Positions 8,676 through 18,159 of a stretch of 64,000 nt of DNA are shown here, piece after piece. The position numbers and the translations under genes were made by a program. This stretch comes from Tomitella gaofuii (GTDB lineage Bacteria > Actinomycetota > Actinomycetes > Mycobacteriales > Mycobacteriaceae): NCBI RefSeq assembly GCF_014126825.1, contig NZ_CP059900.1, positions 3,982,954 to 4,046,953 on the forward strand, in the 5' to 3' direction. The notes under the pieces were generated by a model. The model saw nothing but the letters and a program-made list of their open reading frames with translations. It was not told the origin of the DNA and made no database searches. Position 1 is the first letter of the stretch. Each line of letters begins with the position of its first letter.

Positions 8676-9614
8676 TCACACCAGCCGCGCTCCCCACACG
8701 CTCGTGAACTCCTGGCCCGGTTCCAGCCGCACCAGCGCCTCGCCGCTGGCGAGGGCGTTCGGCGGGGCGGTCATCGGCTCGGCGGCGAGGGCGGTGCGCC
8801 GCCGCGCGGGCGCCAACGTGTCACCGCTGAACAGCTGCAGGTAGCCGAAGCTCCGGTCCGCCCACTGCTCGACGGTGCGGCCGTCGCCCCCTGTCAGCCG
8901 CACCCACGACAGGCCGCGCCCGTCCCGCCGCAGGCCGGTGAACGGATCGTCCAGCCGCAGCCCGCCGAGGATCCGGCCCCCGCGGAAGTCGTAGTCCGTG
9001 CATTCGGTGGGCGCGGTTCCGGACGGCAACGCACGCTCGCCGTCGACGAGGATGCGCGTGCCCGCGTCGAACTCGAGCACGCACCGGTCCAGCATGCCGG
9101 CGCCCGCGGACAGGTAGGGGTGCTGCCCGTGCGCGTAGGGCAGCGCGTCCGCGCCCACGTTGCGGGCGGTGGTCGCCACCGTCAGTCCGTCGTCGTCCAG
9201 CCGGTACTCGATCTCCACGTCGAGCGCGAAGGGGTATCCGGGCGAGGGGTGGACGACCGCGCCCACCGTCACCGCGTCCGCGGCCGCACGACGCAGCGCG
9301 TACGGCCGCCAGCGCAACAGCCCGTGGATCGCATTGCCGCGGGCCGGCTCGGTGAGCGCCGTCCGGTGCTCCGCGCCGTCGAAGGTGTAGCGCCCGCCGT
9401 CCAGTCTGTTGGGCCATGGGATCAGCGGCGCCCCGTGCGCCCCGTCGCACATCGCCCCCACCGGATAGCTCTCGAGCACCTCACGCTCGCCGCAGGTGAA
9501 GGTGCGGATGCCGCCGCCGACCTCCACGATCACCGCGCGCAGGCCACCGTGGCGGATCTCCCACTGCCGGCCGGACGGCACGAACCGCGGCAGCGCCCCG
9601 GCGTCATCGGACAT
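8676..9614 (-). CDS. aldose 1-epimerase family protein
   Basis: 312 residues, one beta-sandwich domain of the galactose mutarotase superfamily. The two active-site histidines are visible in NAIHGLLRW and GQHPYLSAG, and the C-terminal acidic residue in LAAEPMTAPPNAL is placed like the catalytic Glu. It would interconvert alpha and beta anomers of a hexose or hexose phosphate in the cytoplasm. The ATG at 9614 follows the aldo/keto reductase stop by only 3 bp, so the two form an operon. Exact sugar unknown. Confidence 0.88.
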   Translation of the reverse strand: MSDDAGALPRFVPSGRQWEIRHGGLRAVIVEVGGGIRTFTCGEREVLESYPVGAMCDGAHGAPLIPWPNRLDGGRYTFDGAEHRTALTEPARGNAIHGLLRWRPYALRRAAADAVTVGAVVHPSPGYPFALDVEIEYRLDDDGLTVATTARNVGADALPYAHGQHPYLSAGAGMLDRCVLEFDAGTRILVDGERALPSGTAPTECTDYDFRGGRILGGLRLDDPFTGLRRDGRGLSWVRLTGGDGRTVEQWADRSFGYLQLFSGDTLAPARRRTALAAEPMTAPPNALASGEALVRLEPGQEFTSVWGARLV

Positions 9615-9617
9615 CGT

Positions 9618-10634
9618 TCACACCAGCCTGTGGGAGGGGCTCTTGGTCTTCGCCGGGTCGCGCTCGATCACCTGCGTGCCGTCGAGCTCCAGTGCCCGGT
9701 CGACGGCCGCGAGCACCTCGTCGGTGAGCTTCAGCTCGGCGGCCTTGACGTTCTCGGCGATCTGCCCCGGCCGGGACGCACCGACCAGTGCCGACGTCAC
9801 ATTGTCGTTGGCCAGCACCCACGCGACCGCCAGCTGCGACATCGTGACGCCCAGGTCGTCGGCGACGGGCTGCAAGCGCTGCACCGCACTGAGCACGTGC
9901 GGCTCCATGAAGTGGGCGATCATGTCGCGGCCGCCTTTGTCGTCGGTGGCGCGCGAACCCGCCGGCGGCGGGGCGTCCGGCCGGTACTTGCCGGTGAGCA
10001 CGCCCTGCGCCATCGGCGACCACACCACCTGCGAGATCCCGAGCGCGCGCGAAACGGGCACGACCCGGTCTTCGATCACCCGCCAGAGCATCGAGTATTG
10101 CGGCTGGTTGGACACGATGCGGAAGCCGGCCTGCCGCGCCAGCTCCTGACCGGCGCTGAGCTGCTCGGCCGACCATTCCGACACCCCGATGTAGAGCGCC
10201 TTTCCGGAACGGACGACGTGTGCGAACGCCTCGATCGTCTCCTCCAACGGCGTCTCGTGGTCGTAGCGGTGCGCCTGATACAGATCCACGTAGTCCATGC
10301 CCAGCCGGCGCAGCGACCCGTCGATGCCCTCGAGGATGTGCTTGCGCGACAGCCCCGTGTCGTTGGGTCCGCCCTCCCCCACCGGGAAGTAGACCTTGGT
10401 GAACACTTCGAGCGACTCGCGACGCTGCCCCGCCAGGGCCGTGCCGAGAACCTCCTCCGCACGTCCCGCGGCATAGACGTCGGCGGTGTCGAACGTCGTG
10501 ATACCCGCGTCGAGTGCCGCGTGCACGCACTCGGTGGCCACCTCGTTCTCCACCTGGGAGCCATGCGTGAGCCAGTTGCCGTACACGATCTCCGAAACCT
10601 TCAGCCCGCTGTCGCCCAAGAACCGGTAACCCAT
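9618..10634 (-). CDS. aldo/keto reductase (Kv-beta/YghZ-like)
   Basis: 338 residues from ATG 10634, preceded by GGAGAGGGAGCG; the frame runs further upstream but without a ribosome site. TIM-barrel reductase with the catalytic tetrad visible: D and Y in TTFDTADVYAAGRAE, K in VFTKVYFP and H in LYQAHRYDHET. The C-terminal NADPH-binding segment is TSALVGASRPGQIAENVKA. The length and the MGYRFLGDSGLKVSEI start match the AKR group related to potassium channel beta subunits. It is the first gene of an operon with the aldose epimerase, suggesting carbonyl or sugar metabolism. Confidence 0.9.
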   Translation of the reverse strand: MGYRFLGDSGLKVSEIVYGNWLTHGSQVENEVATECVHAALDAGITTFDTADVYAAGRAEEVLGTALAGQRRESLEVFTKVYFPVGEGGPNDTGLSRKHILEGIDGSLRRLGMDYVDLYQAHRYDHETPLEETIEAFAHVVRSGKALYIGVSEWSAEQLSAGQELARQAGFRIVSNQPQYSMLWRVIEDRVVPVSRALGISQVVWSPMAQGVLTGKYRPDAPPPAGSRATDDKGGRDMIAHFMEPHVLSAVQRLQPVADDLGVTMSQLAVAWVLANDNVTSALVGASRPGQIAENVKAAELKLTDEVLAAVDRALELDGTQVIERDPAKTKSPSHRLV

Positions 10635-10749
10635 CGCTCCCTCTCCGTTCGCCGCTGCGGTCCTGCTCCCCGCGTGTATGCCTCCCCGCCGACCACAGTA
10701 ATCACGGAACCCGCCGCCGGACTGCGCTCCGTCCCGTCCGAATCGGACA

Positions 10750-11400
10750 GTGTGCGGCATGCTGGACCTCATGCAGATCTTGCCGATGTTCCCGCTCGGC
10801 GGTGTGGCACTCCCCGGGGAACGCCTGCCGCTGCACATCTTCGAGCCGCGCTACCGGCAGTTGCTCGAAGACTGCCTCGACGCCCCGGACGGCCCGCTGT
10901 TCGGCAGCGTGCTGATCGAACGCGGGTCCGAGGTGGGCGGCGGCGACGCGCGCACCGCCATCGGGTCGCGGATGCGCATCACCGGACATCGCGGCATCGC
11001 GCCCGGGCGGCACCTGGTCGAATGCATCGCCGAATCCCGCATCACCGTGGTCCGCTGGCTCGACGACGACCCGTATCCGCGCGCGGAGGTGCGGGACTGG
11101 CCCGACGAGCCCGGCCCGCCCGACGTGGACATGAGCGCCCTCGTCTCCGACATCGCCGACCTCTACAGCGCCATCGACCGGCTCGCCGAGAAGCAGGAGG
11201 CCGACTCGCCCCCGCCGCCCCGGTTCGACGAGCTGCCGATGGACCCGGGCGATCGCCTCTACGCCCTGGCCGCGCAGGTGCCGATGGGGCAGTCGGACCG
11301 GCAGTCGGTACTCGCCGCGCCCGGCATCCTGGAGCGCCGCGACGCGCTGCGTGAGGCCATCGCCGGCGTGCAGTCCATCGTCGACTTCCAGCTGGCCTGA
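10750..11400 (+). CDS. LON substrate-binding (PUA-like) domain protein
   Basis: 216 residues as drawn. The typical family start is MQILPMFPLGGVALPGE, so the ATG at 10771 (or 10759) may be the true start; none has a convincing Shine-Dalgarno. The protein is the N-terminal domain of Lon protease on its own, with LHIFEPRYRQLLEDCL and the loop containing GSRMRITG, and a helical C-terminal part. It lacks ATPase and protease domains. Stand-alone LON-domain proteins are widespread in actinobacteria and their role is not settled. Confidence 0.88.
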   Translation: MCGMLDLMQILPMFPLGGVALPGERLPLHIFEPRYRQLLEDCLDAPDGPLFGSVLIERGSEVGGGDARTAIGSRMRITGHRGIAPGRHLVECIAESRITVVRWLDDDPYPRAEVRDWPDEPGPPDVDMSALVSDIADLYSAIDRLAEKQEADSPPPPRFDELPMDPGDRLYALAAQVPMGQSDRQSVLAAPGILERRDALREAIAGVQSIVDFQLA

Positions 11401-11554
11401 CAGCGCGAACCCTCGCGGAGGGTCTGAATTCTCCGGCGAATCAGCGCAAACCCTTCCCTCGACGGCCCAGGTGCGCCATAATTCAATCGGGATAACGTTC
11501 AGGCGACGAGTCAGCAGTCAACCACTCACCCTCCGACCGACACACGGGGGCCTT

Positions 11555-12424
11555 ATGAGTTCCGAACCCGAGGTCGCCGGATCCGCAGCCAGTGATGCGC
11601 CCGGCCACGCCGAGCACACACTCCGCAGCCGGCTGGATCGGGCCCTGTCCGGCCCCTTCGTCGGGATGGTGCCGTGGATCATCCTCGGCATCTTCGAGGG
11701 CCCCGGCCGCACCCAGTGGGCGGTGCTCGTCGGCCTGCTGTTCGCCCTCGGATTCCTCGCACTCGACCGGGTCCAGGGGCGATCGCTCAAGCTGCTCAAC
11801 GCGGTGAGCGCGCTGTACTTCCTGATCCTGCTCATCGTCGTGTTCACCGTCAGCGACCAGGCCGTGGACTGGCTGGAAGTCTGGCTGGGCGAGATCTCCA
11901 ACATCTCGCTGACCGCCATCGTCCTGTGCTCGATGGCGGTCCGCCTGCCGTTCACCCTGCAGTACGCGCGTGAGCAGGCGCCCCGCGAGTTCTGGGAAAA
12001 CCCCGTCTTCCTGCGCATCAACTACGTGATCTCCGGGGTGTGGGCGCTGGCGTTCCTCATTTCGTCCGCGGCGGGGTTCTACGGCGACTACGTGCTGGGC
12101 GACAACAACAACCTGTGGACCGGCTGGATCATCCAGGTCGGCGCCATGCTGGTGGCCGTCGAGTTCACCGCCTGGTATCCGGACTTCGCAAGCGCCCACG
12201 CGGTGACGCGGGCCGGCGGCACCCCCGACGCGCCGGCACCCCCGGTGAGCGAGCTGTTCGCGCCGCTCACCGTATGGTTCGTGCCCATCGGCATCATCAG
12301 CCTCGTGGCCGACGCCGCACCGATGTGGCTCGGCATCGCGTTCATCGCCGTCGGCGTGGTGCTGTTCCGTGTGCTGCGCCGCGACGTCGAGAAGGAGCGC
12401 GCCCCGACCGGTGACGGCCGCTGA
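11555..12424 (+). CDS. hypothetical polytopic membrane protein
   Basis: 289 residues from ATG 11555, weakly supported by CACGGGGG upstream. Hydrophilic N-terminus (about 30 residues), then a string of hydrophobic segments: FVGMVPWIILGIF, AVLVGLLFALGFLAL, LNAVSALYFLILLIVVFTV, LTAIVLCSMAVRL, ISGVWALAFLISSAAGF, WIIQVGAMLVAVEF and a C-terminal pair VPIGIISLVAD and IAFIAVGVVLFRVL. This gives seven or eight membrane helices. No transporter or enzyme signature is recognisable. It follows the LON-domain gene on the same strand with 154 bp between, probably with its own promoter. Confidence 0.75.
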   Translation: MSSEPEVAGSAASDAPGHAEHTLRSRLDRALSGPFVGMVPWIILGIFEGPGRTQWAVLVGLLFALGFLALDRVQGRSLKLLNAVSALYFLILLIVVFTVSDQAVDWLEVWLGEISNISLTAIVLCSMAVRLPFTLQYAREQAPREFWENPVFLRINYVISGVWALAFLISSAAGFYGDYVLGDNNNLWTGWIIQVGAMLVAVEFTAWYPDFASAHAVTRAGGTPDAPAPPVSELFAPLTVWFVPIGIISLVADAAPMWLGIAFIAVGVVLFRVLRRDVEKERAPTGDGR

Positions 12425-12442
12425 CGGTCCTGGCCGCCGCTC

Positions 12443-12506
12443 CCGCCGACCAAGCGGTTTCTGCACCCCCGGCGGCGGGATCGTGCACTTTCCACTTGGT
12501 CGGCGG
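12443..12506. terminator. long imperfect palindrome between convergent genes
   Basis: Perfect 12-bp arms (CCGCCGACCAAG at 12443-12454, complement at 12495-12506). They continue inward with matching GG and TGCAC/GTGCA blocks interrupted by short mismatched A- or T-runs. It lies between a plus-strand and a minus-strand gene end, so a bidirectional terminator is the simplest reading. Confidence 0.5.
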
Positions 12507-12530
12507 AATCCGGCAGCCGCCCCCGCGCTC

Positions 12531-14135
12531 TTACGCCTGCACGAAATCGCGCGAGCGGATGAGGACGATCGCGAGCACGGCCCCCACCAGCGCCACGATC
12601 CCGCCGGTGAGCAGCAGGTCGTCCATCGAGCCGGCGAACCCGGCGAGCAGCTCGTGCGCCAGCGACGCCTGCTGCTCCGGGGGCGCGGATCCGACGATCG
12701 AGGCGACGCTGCCGTGCTGCACGGCGCCCGCCAGCTGCGCACCCTGCCCCGTCGCGCCCGCTCCCTCGAGCGCGCCGCGCATGGAGGTGGCGAAGATCGT
12801 GCCGTACACCGCGGTGCCCACCGCGATGCCGACCTGCCGACACGTGTTGTTGATGCCCGAGGCCATGCCCGAGCGCTGCGGGGCGACGACCCCGATCGCC
12901 GTCGACGCCAGCGGCGGGTTGACCAGGCCCGCGCCCAGGCCCGCCACCACGAACCCGGCGATGAAGTGGGTCCAGTCGCTGCCCGCGTCGAGCCCCATCA
13001 TCAGGAACAGGCCCACCGCCACCAGGGCCAGGCCGGGGCCGATGAGCCACTTGGTGGACACGTGCGCCGACGCACGGCCCGCCACGGTGGCCGCCACCAG
13101 CGTCATGCCCGAGACCAGGAGCATGCGCACCCCCGTCTCCAGCGCCGAGTAGCCGAGGCCGTTCTGCAGGTAGATGACGACGTAGAGGAACATCGCGAAC
13201 AGCGACCCGTTCATCGCGAACGCCGCGATGGAGCCGCCGAGGAAGGTGGGGATGCGCAGCAGCGACAGGTCGAACATCGGGTGGGCGACGCGTCGTTCCA
13301 CCACGACGAACGCCGCCAGCAGCACCACGGCCGCCGCGAAACAGCCGAGCACGGCCCCGTCGGTCCAGCCCTCCTGCCCGGCCCGGATGAGCCCGTAGAC
13401 CAGCGCCACGAGTCCCGCGGTGAATGTGGCGGCGCCCGTCCAGTCGGGCCGCGCCGCGTGCGGGCTCTTGGATTCGGCCACGTAGCGCAGCGTCGCCACG
13501 ACGGCGATGACGCCGATGGGGATGTTGATCCAGAAGATCGCCCGCCAGCTGACCCCCGTGGTGAGCGCCCCGCCCAGGATGGGGCCCAGCGAGGTGGCGA
13601 CCCCGGTGACCGCACCCCACACTCCGAACGCCATGCCGCGGGCCTTGCCGTGGAAGTTCACCGCCAGCAGCGCCAGCGACGTGGCGAACAGGATCGCGCC
13701 GCCGATGCCCTGCACGGCCCGCGAGAGCACGAGCATCGTCGCGTCCTGCGCCCCCGCGCACAGCGCCGAACCCGCCGTGAACACGACCAGGCCCACGGTG
13801 AACACCAGCCGCAGCCCGAAGCGGTCGGCGAGCGAGCCGGACACCAGCAGCAGTGCCGCCAGAGTGAGCGCGTAGGCGTCGATCACCCACTGCACCGCGG
13901 TGAAGCTCGCGGAGAGCTCGTGCTGGATGTCCGGCAGCGCCACCGTCACGATGGTCACGTCCAGCAGCAGCATGAACGTGGCGGCGCAGACGACGAGCAG
14001 GGTCCAGATGTTGTGCCGCCCGATCGAGCCCGCGCCCGCCGCAGCCGTTCCTTCGGCAGCGTTGCGACCGGCCACCGCAGCGTCCGCGGCGTCTCCCGGC
14101 TCGCGCGTCGTCTCGTCCACCGTCGTATTGTCCAC
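12531..14135 (-). CDS. DHA2-family MFS drug/proton antiporter (EmrB/QacA type)
   Basis: 534 residues from a GTG at 14135, placed by the strong GGAGGAGGAG 8 bp upstream. About 14 membrane helices follow a 38-residue hydrophilic N-terminus. MFS motif A is present as GSLADRFGLRLVF and the antiporter motif C as GVATSLGPILGG; the motif D1-like LLDVTIVTVALPDIQ is at the end of helix 1. The family exports hydrophobic drugs or metabolites against protons. It is divergent from an Lrp/AsnC-type regulator, which probably controls it. Confidence 0.92.
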   Translation of the reverse strand: MDNTTVDETTREPGDAADAAVAGRNAAEGTAAAGAGSIGRHNIWTLLVVCAATFMLLLDVTIVTVALPDIQHELSASFTAVQWVIDAYALTLAALLLVSGSLADRFGLRLVFTVGLVVFTAGSALCAGAQDATMLVLSRAVQGIGGAILFATSLALLAVNFHGKARGMAFGVWGAVTGVATSLGPILGGALTTGVSWRAIFWINIPIGVIAVVATLRYVAESKSPHAARPDWTGAATFTAGLVALVYGLIRAGQEGWTDGAVLGCFAAAVVLLAAFVVVERRVAHPMFDLSLLRIPTFLGGSIAAFAMNGSLFAMFLYVVIYLQNGLGYSALETGVRMLLVSGMTLVAATVAGRASAHVSTKWLIGPGLALVAVGLFLMMGLDAGSDWTHFIAGFVVAGLGAGLVNPPLASTAIGVVAPQRSGMASGINNTCRQVGIAVGTAVYGTIFATSMRGALEGAGATGQGAQLAGAVQHGSVASIVGSAPPEQQASLAHELLAGFAGSMDDLLLTGGIVALVGAVLAIVLIRSRDFVQA

Positions 14136-14256
14136 CTGCCGGCTCCTCCTCCACTGCCGTCCGCGCGCGGCCGCACACCGCGCGTTCCGGCCTTCCAGTG
14201 TCCGCCGCGCCCGCCGATCCGCCCGCATCGGCCCGCGTTCTGCGAAGATTTCCTCC

Positions 14257-15336
14257 ATGACGAGCGACCGGACGCAGTTCTCCCCGAATCTGGACACCGT
14301 GGACAAACAGATCGTGCGCGCACTGCAGCTCCGCCCGCGCGCGCCGTTCAGCCTGATCGGCAGCGTGCTGGGGCTTTCCGAGCAGACGGTGGCGCGCCGG
14401 TTCCGCCGGCTGCAGCGCGATGGCCTGGTGCGCGTGACCGCCGGTTTCCATGCGCGTGCGTTCGGCTTCACCTCGTGGATGGTGCGCGTCCGCTGCCGTC
14501 CGGAAGGCGCGCCCGCCGTGGCCGACGCATTGGCGCGGCGCGACGACGTCTCCTGGGTGACGATCATGTCCGGCGGCTGGGAGGTGACGTTCAACCTCAG
14601 CGCGCACAGCGACCGCGACGCGGAGGAATTGCTGGTGCGCCTACTGCCCAAGGCCACCACCGTCATCGACGTGTCCGCCGCCGCCGTCCTGCACTCGTTC
14701 GCCGGCGAGGACCCCGCGGACTGGCAGGGATGGCGGGACGTGCTCGACGCGGACCAGACGGACCGCATCCGGACGCCGCCGGCGGCCGCGCGCCCGCCCG
14801 CGCCGCCGCGCACAGCCTGGTCACCGCGCGACGGCGACCAGGCGATACTCGACGCGCTGGTACTCGACGGGCGCACGGAGTACGCGGCGCTCGCCCGCGC
14901 CGCGGGGACCACGCTGGGCAGGGTGCGCCGGCGCGTCGGCGCGCTGCTGGCCGCGGGCGTGATCTACCTGGACGTGGACATCGCCCCGGCCGCCACCGGC
15001 AACACCGCCCCGGTGGTGCTCTGGCTGACGGTGACGCCCGGACGGCTCGACGCGGTGGGCCAGGCCGTCGCCGCCCACCCCGCCGTGCCGTTCGCCGCGG
15101 CCCTCACCGGACCCGCGAACATCATGGCCTCGGTCACCACCGCCACGCTGGACGACGCCTACCGGTTCATCACCGACGCGCTGGGTCCGCTCGACGGCAT
15201 CACCGGTTACGAGGTGACGCCGATCCTCCGCCGGGTCAAGCACGCCGGCACCTACCTGGTGGACGGGCGGCTGTCGGTCAGTCCGGCGCCCCGGGCTCGC
15301 CCAGCCACGGCTCCTGCCAGGAGGGGTGGCCGCTGA
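14257..15336 (+). CDS. Lrp/AsnC-family regulator with two DNA-binding/ligand modules
   Basis: 359 residues from ATG 14257 (TCCTCC... context, weak ribosome site). The first module has a winged helix (LDTVDKQIVRALQLRPRAPF, LSEQTVARRFRRLQRDGLVR) and an AsnC ligand domain. A second, diverged module starts near residue 190 (DGDQAILDALVLDGRTEYAA, TLGRVRRRVGALLAAGVI). Such double-length AsnC proteins are common in actinobacteria. It is divergent from the DHA2 exporter with 121 bp between, the usual arrangement for a regulator and its target. Its last 59 bp overlap the 3' end of zwf on the other strand. Confidence 0.88.
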   Translation: MTSDRTQFSPNLDTVDKQIVRALQLRPRAPFSLIGSVLGLSEQTVARRFRRLQRDGLVRVTAGFHARAFGFTSWMVRVRCRPEGAPAVADALARRDDVSWVTIMSGGWEVTFNLSAHSDRDAEELLVRLLPKATTVIDVSAAAVLHSFAGEDPADWQGWRDVLDADQTDRIRTPPAAARPPAPPRTAWSPRDGDQAILDALVLDGRTEYAALARAAGTTLGRVRRRVGALLAAGVIYLDVDIAPAATGNTAPVVLWLTVTPGRLDAVGQAVAAHPAVPFAAALTGPANIMASVTTATLDDAYRFITDALGPLDGITGYEVTPILRRVKHAGTYLVDGRLSVSPAPRARPATAPARRGGR

Positions 15337-16717
15337 CCAGCCCCTCGGCCTCCGCAGGGCCCCAGCTGCCGGGTGCGTACCCGATGACGGGCGGCGGGGC
15401 GTCGATGAGCGGCTCGAGCACCCGCCACGTCTCCTCCACGGCATCCTGGCGGGCGAAGAGGCGGTGGTCCCCGGTGAGCGCCGCGTGCAGCAGCCGCTCG
15501 TAGGGTTCCAGCGGCTCGCCGAGCTCCCGCGCGAACGCCGTCTCCAGGGGCACCTTCTTCCAGGTGTCGTCGTCGTAGGCCACCAGCTCGATGCGCATCG
15601 CCGCGTCCGGGTCGATGCGCAGCACCACCTGGTTGTCGGCCGCCGCGTCGAGGCCCGGCATGAACGGCAGTCGCGGGGTGTTGCGCAGGAACAGGCGCAC
15701 CTCGGTGGCGGTGGCGGCCAGGCGTTTGCCCGCGCGGAGGAACACCGGCACCCCCTCCCAGCGCCAGTTGTCGATCGCCAGTTCCAGCGCGACGAACGTC
15801 TCGGTGGTCGAGCCGTCCGCCACGCCGTCGATCCCGCGGTAGCCCGTGTACTGGCCGCGCACCACCTTCGACGCCTCGACCGCGGGCATCGCTCGGAACA
15901 CCTCGCTCTTCTTGTCGCGCAGATCATCTGCGGACGGTCCGGACGGCGGATCCATTGTCACCAGGGCCAGCACCTGCATCAGGTGGTTCTGCACCACGTC
16001 GCGCAGCGCACCCACGGGATCGTAGAAGTGCCCGCGATCCTCCACCCCGAACGTCTCGCCCAGCGTGATCTGGATGCAGGTCACCGAGTCGCGGTCCCAC
16101 AGCCGCGACAGGGCCAGGTTGGCGAAACGCATGAACTCGAGCTCGATCACCGGTTCTTTGCCCAGAAAATGGTCGACGCGCAGCAGTTGTCCCTCGTCCA
16201 CCACCCTGTGCAAGCGCTCGTTCAGTGCGCGCGCCGACGCCAGGTCGTGGCCGAAGGGCTTCTCCACCGCGATCGACGCGCCCTCGGTGAGGCCGGCCTG
16301 TCCCAGGTGCTCGACGATGGTGCCGAACAGGCTCGGCGGCATCTCCAGGTAGAACAGCGCGCCGGGCCGGGTCTGGTCCCGCACGCGCGCCATCTGTTCG
16401 CCCAGGCGCCAGTACACGTCGGGGTCGGTCACATCGCCGGAGAGGTAGCTCCAGCGGGCGGCGAAGCGCGCGAAGACGTCCTCGTCGAGCTGTTCGCCGG
16501 TGTCGACGATGGCCGCGCGGGCGCGCTCCATCAGCCCGTCCACCGTCAGCTCCTCGGACGCCACGCCGATGAGTGGATAGTCCAGCAGCCTCCTGCGCTC
16601 CAGCCGGTACAGCGAGCGGAAAGTCATCTTCTTCGCCAGGTCTCCGGTGATGCCGAAGATGACGAACACCCCCGCCCGGTCACGCCGCCCCTCGACTGGA
16701 TCCGCTGGCTCCGACAC
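15278..16717 (-). CDS. zwf: glucose-6-phosphate 1-dehydrogenase
   Basis: 479 residues from a GTG at 16717, selected because CGGAGGTCAGC sits 5 bp upstream; a GTG at 16753 would add 12 residues but lacks a site. The NADP-binding motif FGITGDLAKK is at about 21-30 and the active-site signature RVDHFLGKE at 180-188, with EKPFGHDL before it and GYAPGSWGP near the C-terminus. It oxidises glucose 6-phosphate to 6-phosphogluconolactone and reduces NADP in the oxidative pentose phosphate pathway. It stands alone, without opcA, pgl or tkt neighbours, so it may be a second zwf copy. Confidence 0.95.
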   Translation of the reverse strand: MSEPADPVEGRRDRAGVFVIFGITGDLAKKMTFRSLYRLERRRLLDYPLIGVASEELTVDGLMERARAAIVDTGEQLDEDVFARFAARWSYLSGDVTDPDVYWRLGEQMARVRDQTRPGALFYLEMPPSLFGTIVEHLGQAGLTEGASIAVEKPFGHDLASARALNERLHRVVDEGQLLRVDHFLGKEPVIELEFMRFANLALSRLWDRDSVTCIQITLGETFGVEDRGHFYDPVGALRDVVQNHLMQVLALVTMDPPSGPSADDLRDKKSEVFRAMPAVEASKVVRGQYTGYRGIDGVADGSTTETFVALELAIDNWRWEGVPVFLRAGKRLAATATEVRLFLRNTPRLPFMPGLDAAADNQVVLRIDPDAAMRIELVAYDDDTWKKVPLETAFARELGEPLEPYERLLHAALTGDHRLFARQDAVEETWRVLEPLIDAPPPVIGYAPGSWGPAEAEGLVSGHPSWQEPWLGEPGAPD

Positions 16718-16814
16718 GCTGACCTCCGCATGCAGCTCGACTGCCGCCCACACTAATCAGCGGGCCGGATCCGCGCAGGCGCTCGCGCCGGTTCCCTGCC
16801 GCCGCGCGCGCCGC

Positions 16815-17975
16815 CTACCCGACGACCCCGCCGATCGCGAGCCCCAGGCCGTAGGTGACCAGCGCCGCCGCGAGCCCGATCGCCAGCTGCCGCATGCCCC
16901 GGCGCAGCGGCGGACCGCCGGAGAGCATCCCGCCGATGGCGCCGGTCATCATCAGCGCCAGCGAGGCCAGCACCACCCCGACGGCGATCGCGGTCCAGCC
17001 GGCCAACCCGAACAGGAAGGGCACCACGGGGACGAGCGCGCCCAAGCCGAAGGCGCAGAAACTCGACAGCGCGGCCCCGCCTGCCGAGCCCACCACATCC
17101 GGCTCATCGTCGCCGTCCTGTGCGACCGCGTCTCCGGGCTTGCCCCCGCGCAGCAGCCGCAGGGCCGTCGACCTGCTGATCTGACCGGCACGCGTGCCGC
17201 CGGGGCGCTTGCGTCCCGCACCGTGCAGCCGTGCGAGCACGTCGTCGGCGTGCGCCTGCGCCTCGTCCGGGTCCATGCCGCGGGCGCGGTACACCAGCGG
17301 CAGCTCGTTGGCGTCCACGTCGAGGTGCTCGAGCACGTCGACGGTGTCGTAGTTGGGCTGCGACGCCTCGATGAGCTCGCGCTGCGACCGGATGGACAAG
17401 AACTCGCCGGCCGCCATCGACAGCGCGCCGGACAGCAGCCCGGCGATGCCGGTGAGCAGCACCGTCCCCGCGGCCACGCCGCCCGCGCTCACCCCCAGGA
17501 TGAGCGCCAGGTTGCTCACCAGGCCGTCGTTGGCGCCGAACACCAGGGCCCGGAAGGTGCCGGACACCTGCGCCCGGCCGCGCGCGGCGAGCCCGCGCAG
17601 CACTTCCTCGTGCACGCGTTCGTCGGCGGCCATCGCGGGCGTGGCGTCGGGGTCCACGTCGTAGGGCGAGCGGTTCTCGGCCCGCTGCGCCAGCGCCAGG
17701 ATGAACACGGACCCGAACCACTGGGCCAGCCACCCCAGCATGCGCAGCCGCACGCCCCCGCGGCCGACGGGCCCGGCCTCGTCGCCCAGCAGCCCTTCCC
17801 AGTGCGCGATGTGCCGCTCTTCCGCCTCGGCGAGCGCGTTGAGGATCTCACGATCGTTGCCGTCACGCCGCTGCGCCAATTTGCGGTAGAGGCGGGCCTC
17901 CGCCCGCTCGTCGGCCAGCCGTTTGCGCCGGCGCTTGATCTGGGCCGGCGAGGCGCTGATCTGCTGCCCCGTCAC
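16815..17975 (-). CDS. membrane-bound ferritin-like / VIT1-CCC1 family iron or manganese transporter
   Basis: 386 residues from a GTG at 17975. Residues 20-75 form a ferritin-like helical segment with the metal-binding E-x-x-H pattern in LAEAEERHIAHWEG. From about residue 140 comes the VIT1 transporter domain (RALVFGANDGLVSNLALILG, GLLSGALSMAAGEFLSIRSQRE) with five membrane helices to the C-terminus. The domain order matches the erythrin-VIT group, which exports or detoxifies Fe2+ or Mn2+ across the membrane. No iron box is obvious upstream. Family firm, metal uncertain. Confidence 0.9.
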   Translation of the reverse strand: MTGQQISASPAQIKRRRKRLADERAEARLYRKLAQRRDGNDREILNALAEAEERHIAHWEGLLGDEAGPVGRGGVRLRMLGWLAQWFGSVFILALAQRAENRSPYDVDPDATPAMAADERVHEEVLRGLAARGRAQVSGTFRALVFGANDGLVSNLALILGVSAGGVAAGTVLLTGIAGLLSGALSMAAGEFLSIRSQRELIEASQPNYDTVDVLEHLDVDANELPLVYRARGMDPDEAQAHADDVLARLHGAGRKRPGGTRAGQISRSTALRLLRGGKPGDAVAQDGDDEPDVVGSAGGAALSSFCAFGLGALVPVVPFLFGLAGWTAIAVGVVLASLALMMTGAIGGMLSGGPPLRRGMRQLAIGLAAALVTYGLGLAIGGVVG

Positions 17976-18159
17976 CGCGCGTCGCCTCCCGCAGACCCGG
18001 GGCGCCGGATGCTCGTCGTCCTGCCCGGTGCGTCCATGATCGCCGACGCTACCGCCCGCGCTCCAGGTCAGGACGACCGTTCACCGGCGTCGATGCATCC
18101 GGCCGTGCGTCGCGGCGAGTTCGGGCGGCCGAAACCCGCGAGCACCGCACGCCCGGCGC

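Noticed and set aside
9120-11354. 744-codon open frame on the plus strand
   Set aside because: Antisense to the epimerase and reductase genes, which have clear catalytic motifs.
12369-15503. 1044-codon open frame on the plus strand over the DHA2 exporter
   Set aside because: Antisense shadow of the exporter and then out of frame over the regulator; low-complexity Arg/His/Gln-rich protein with no motif.
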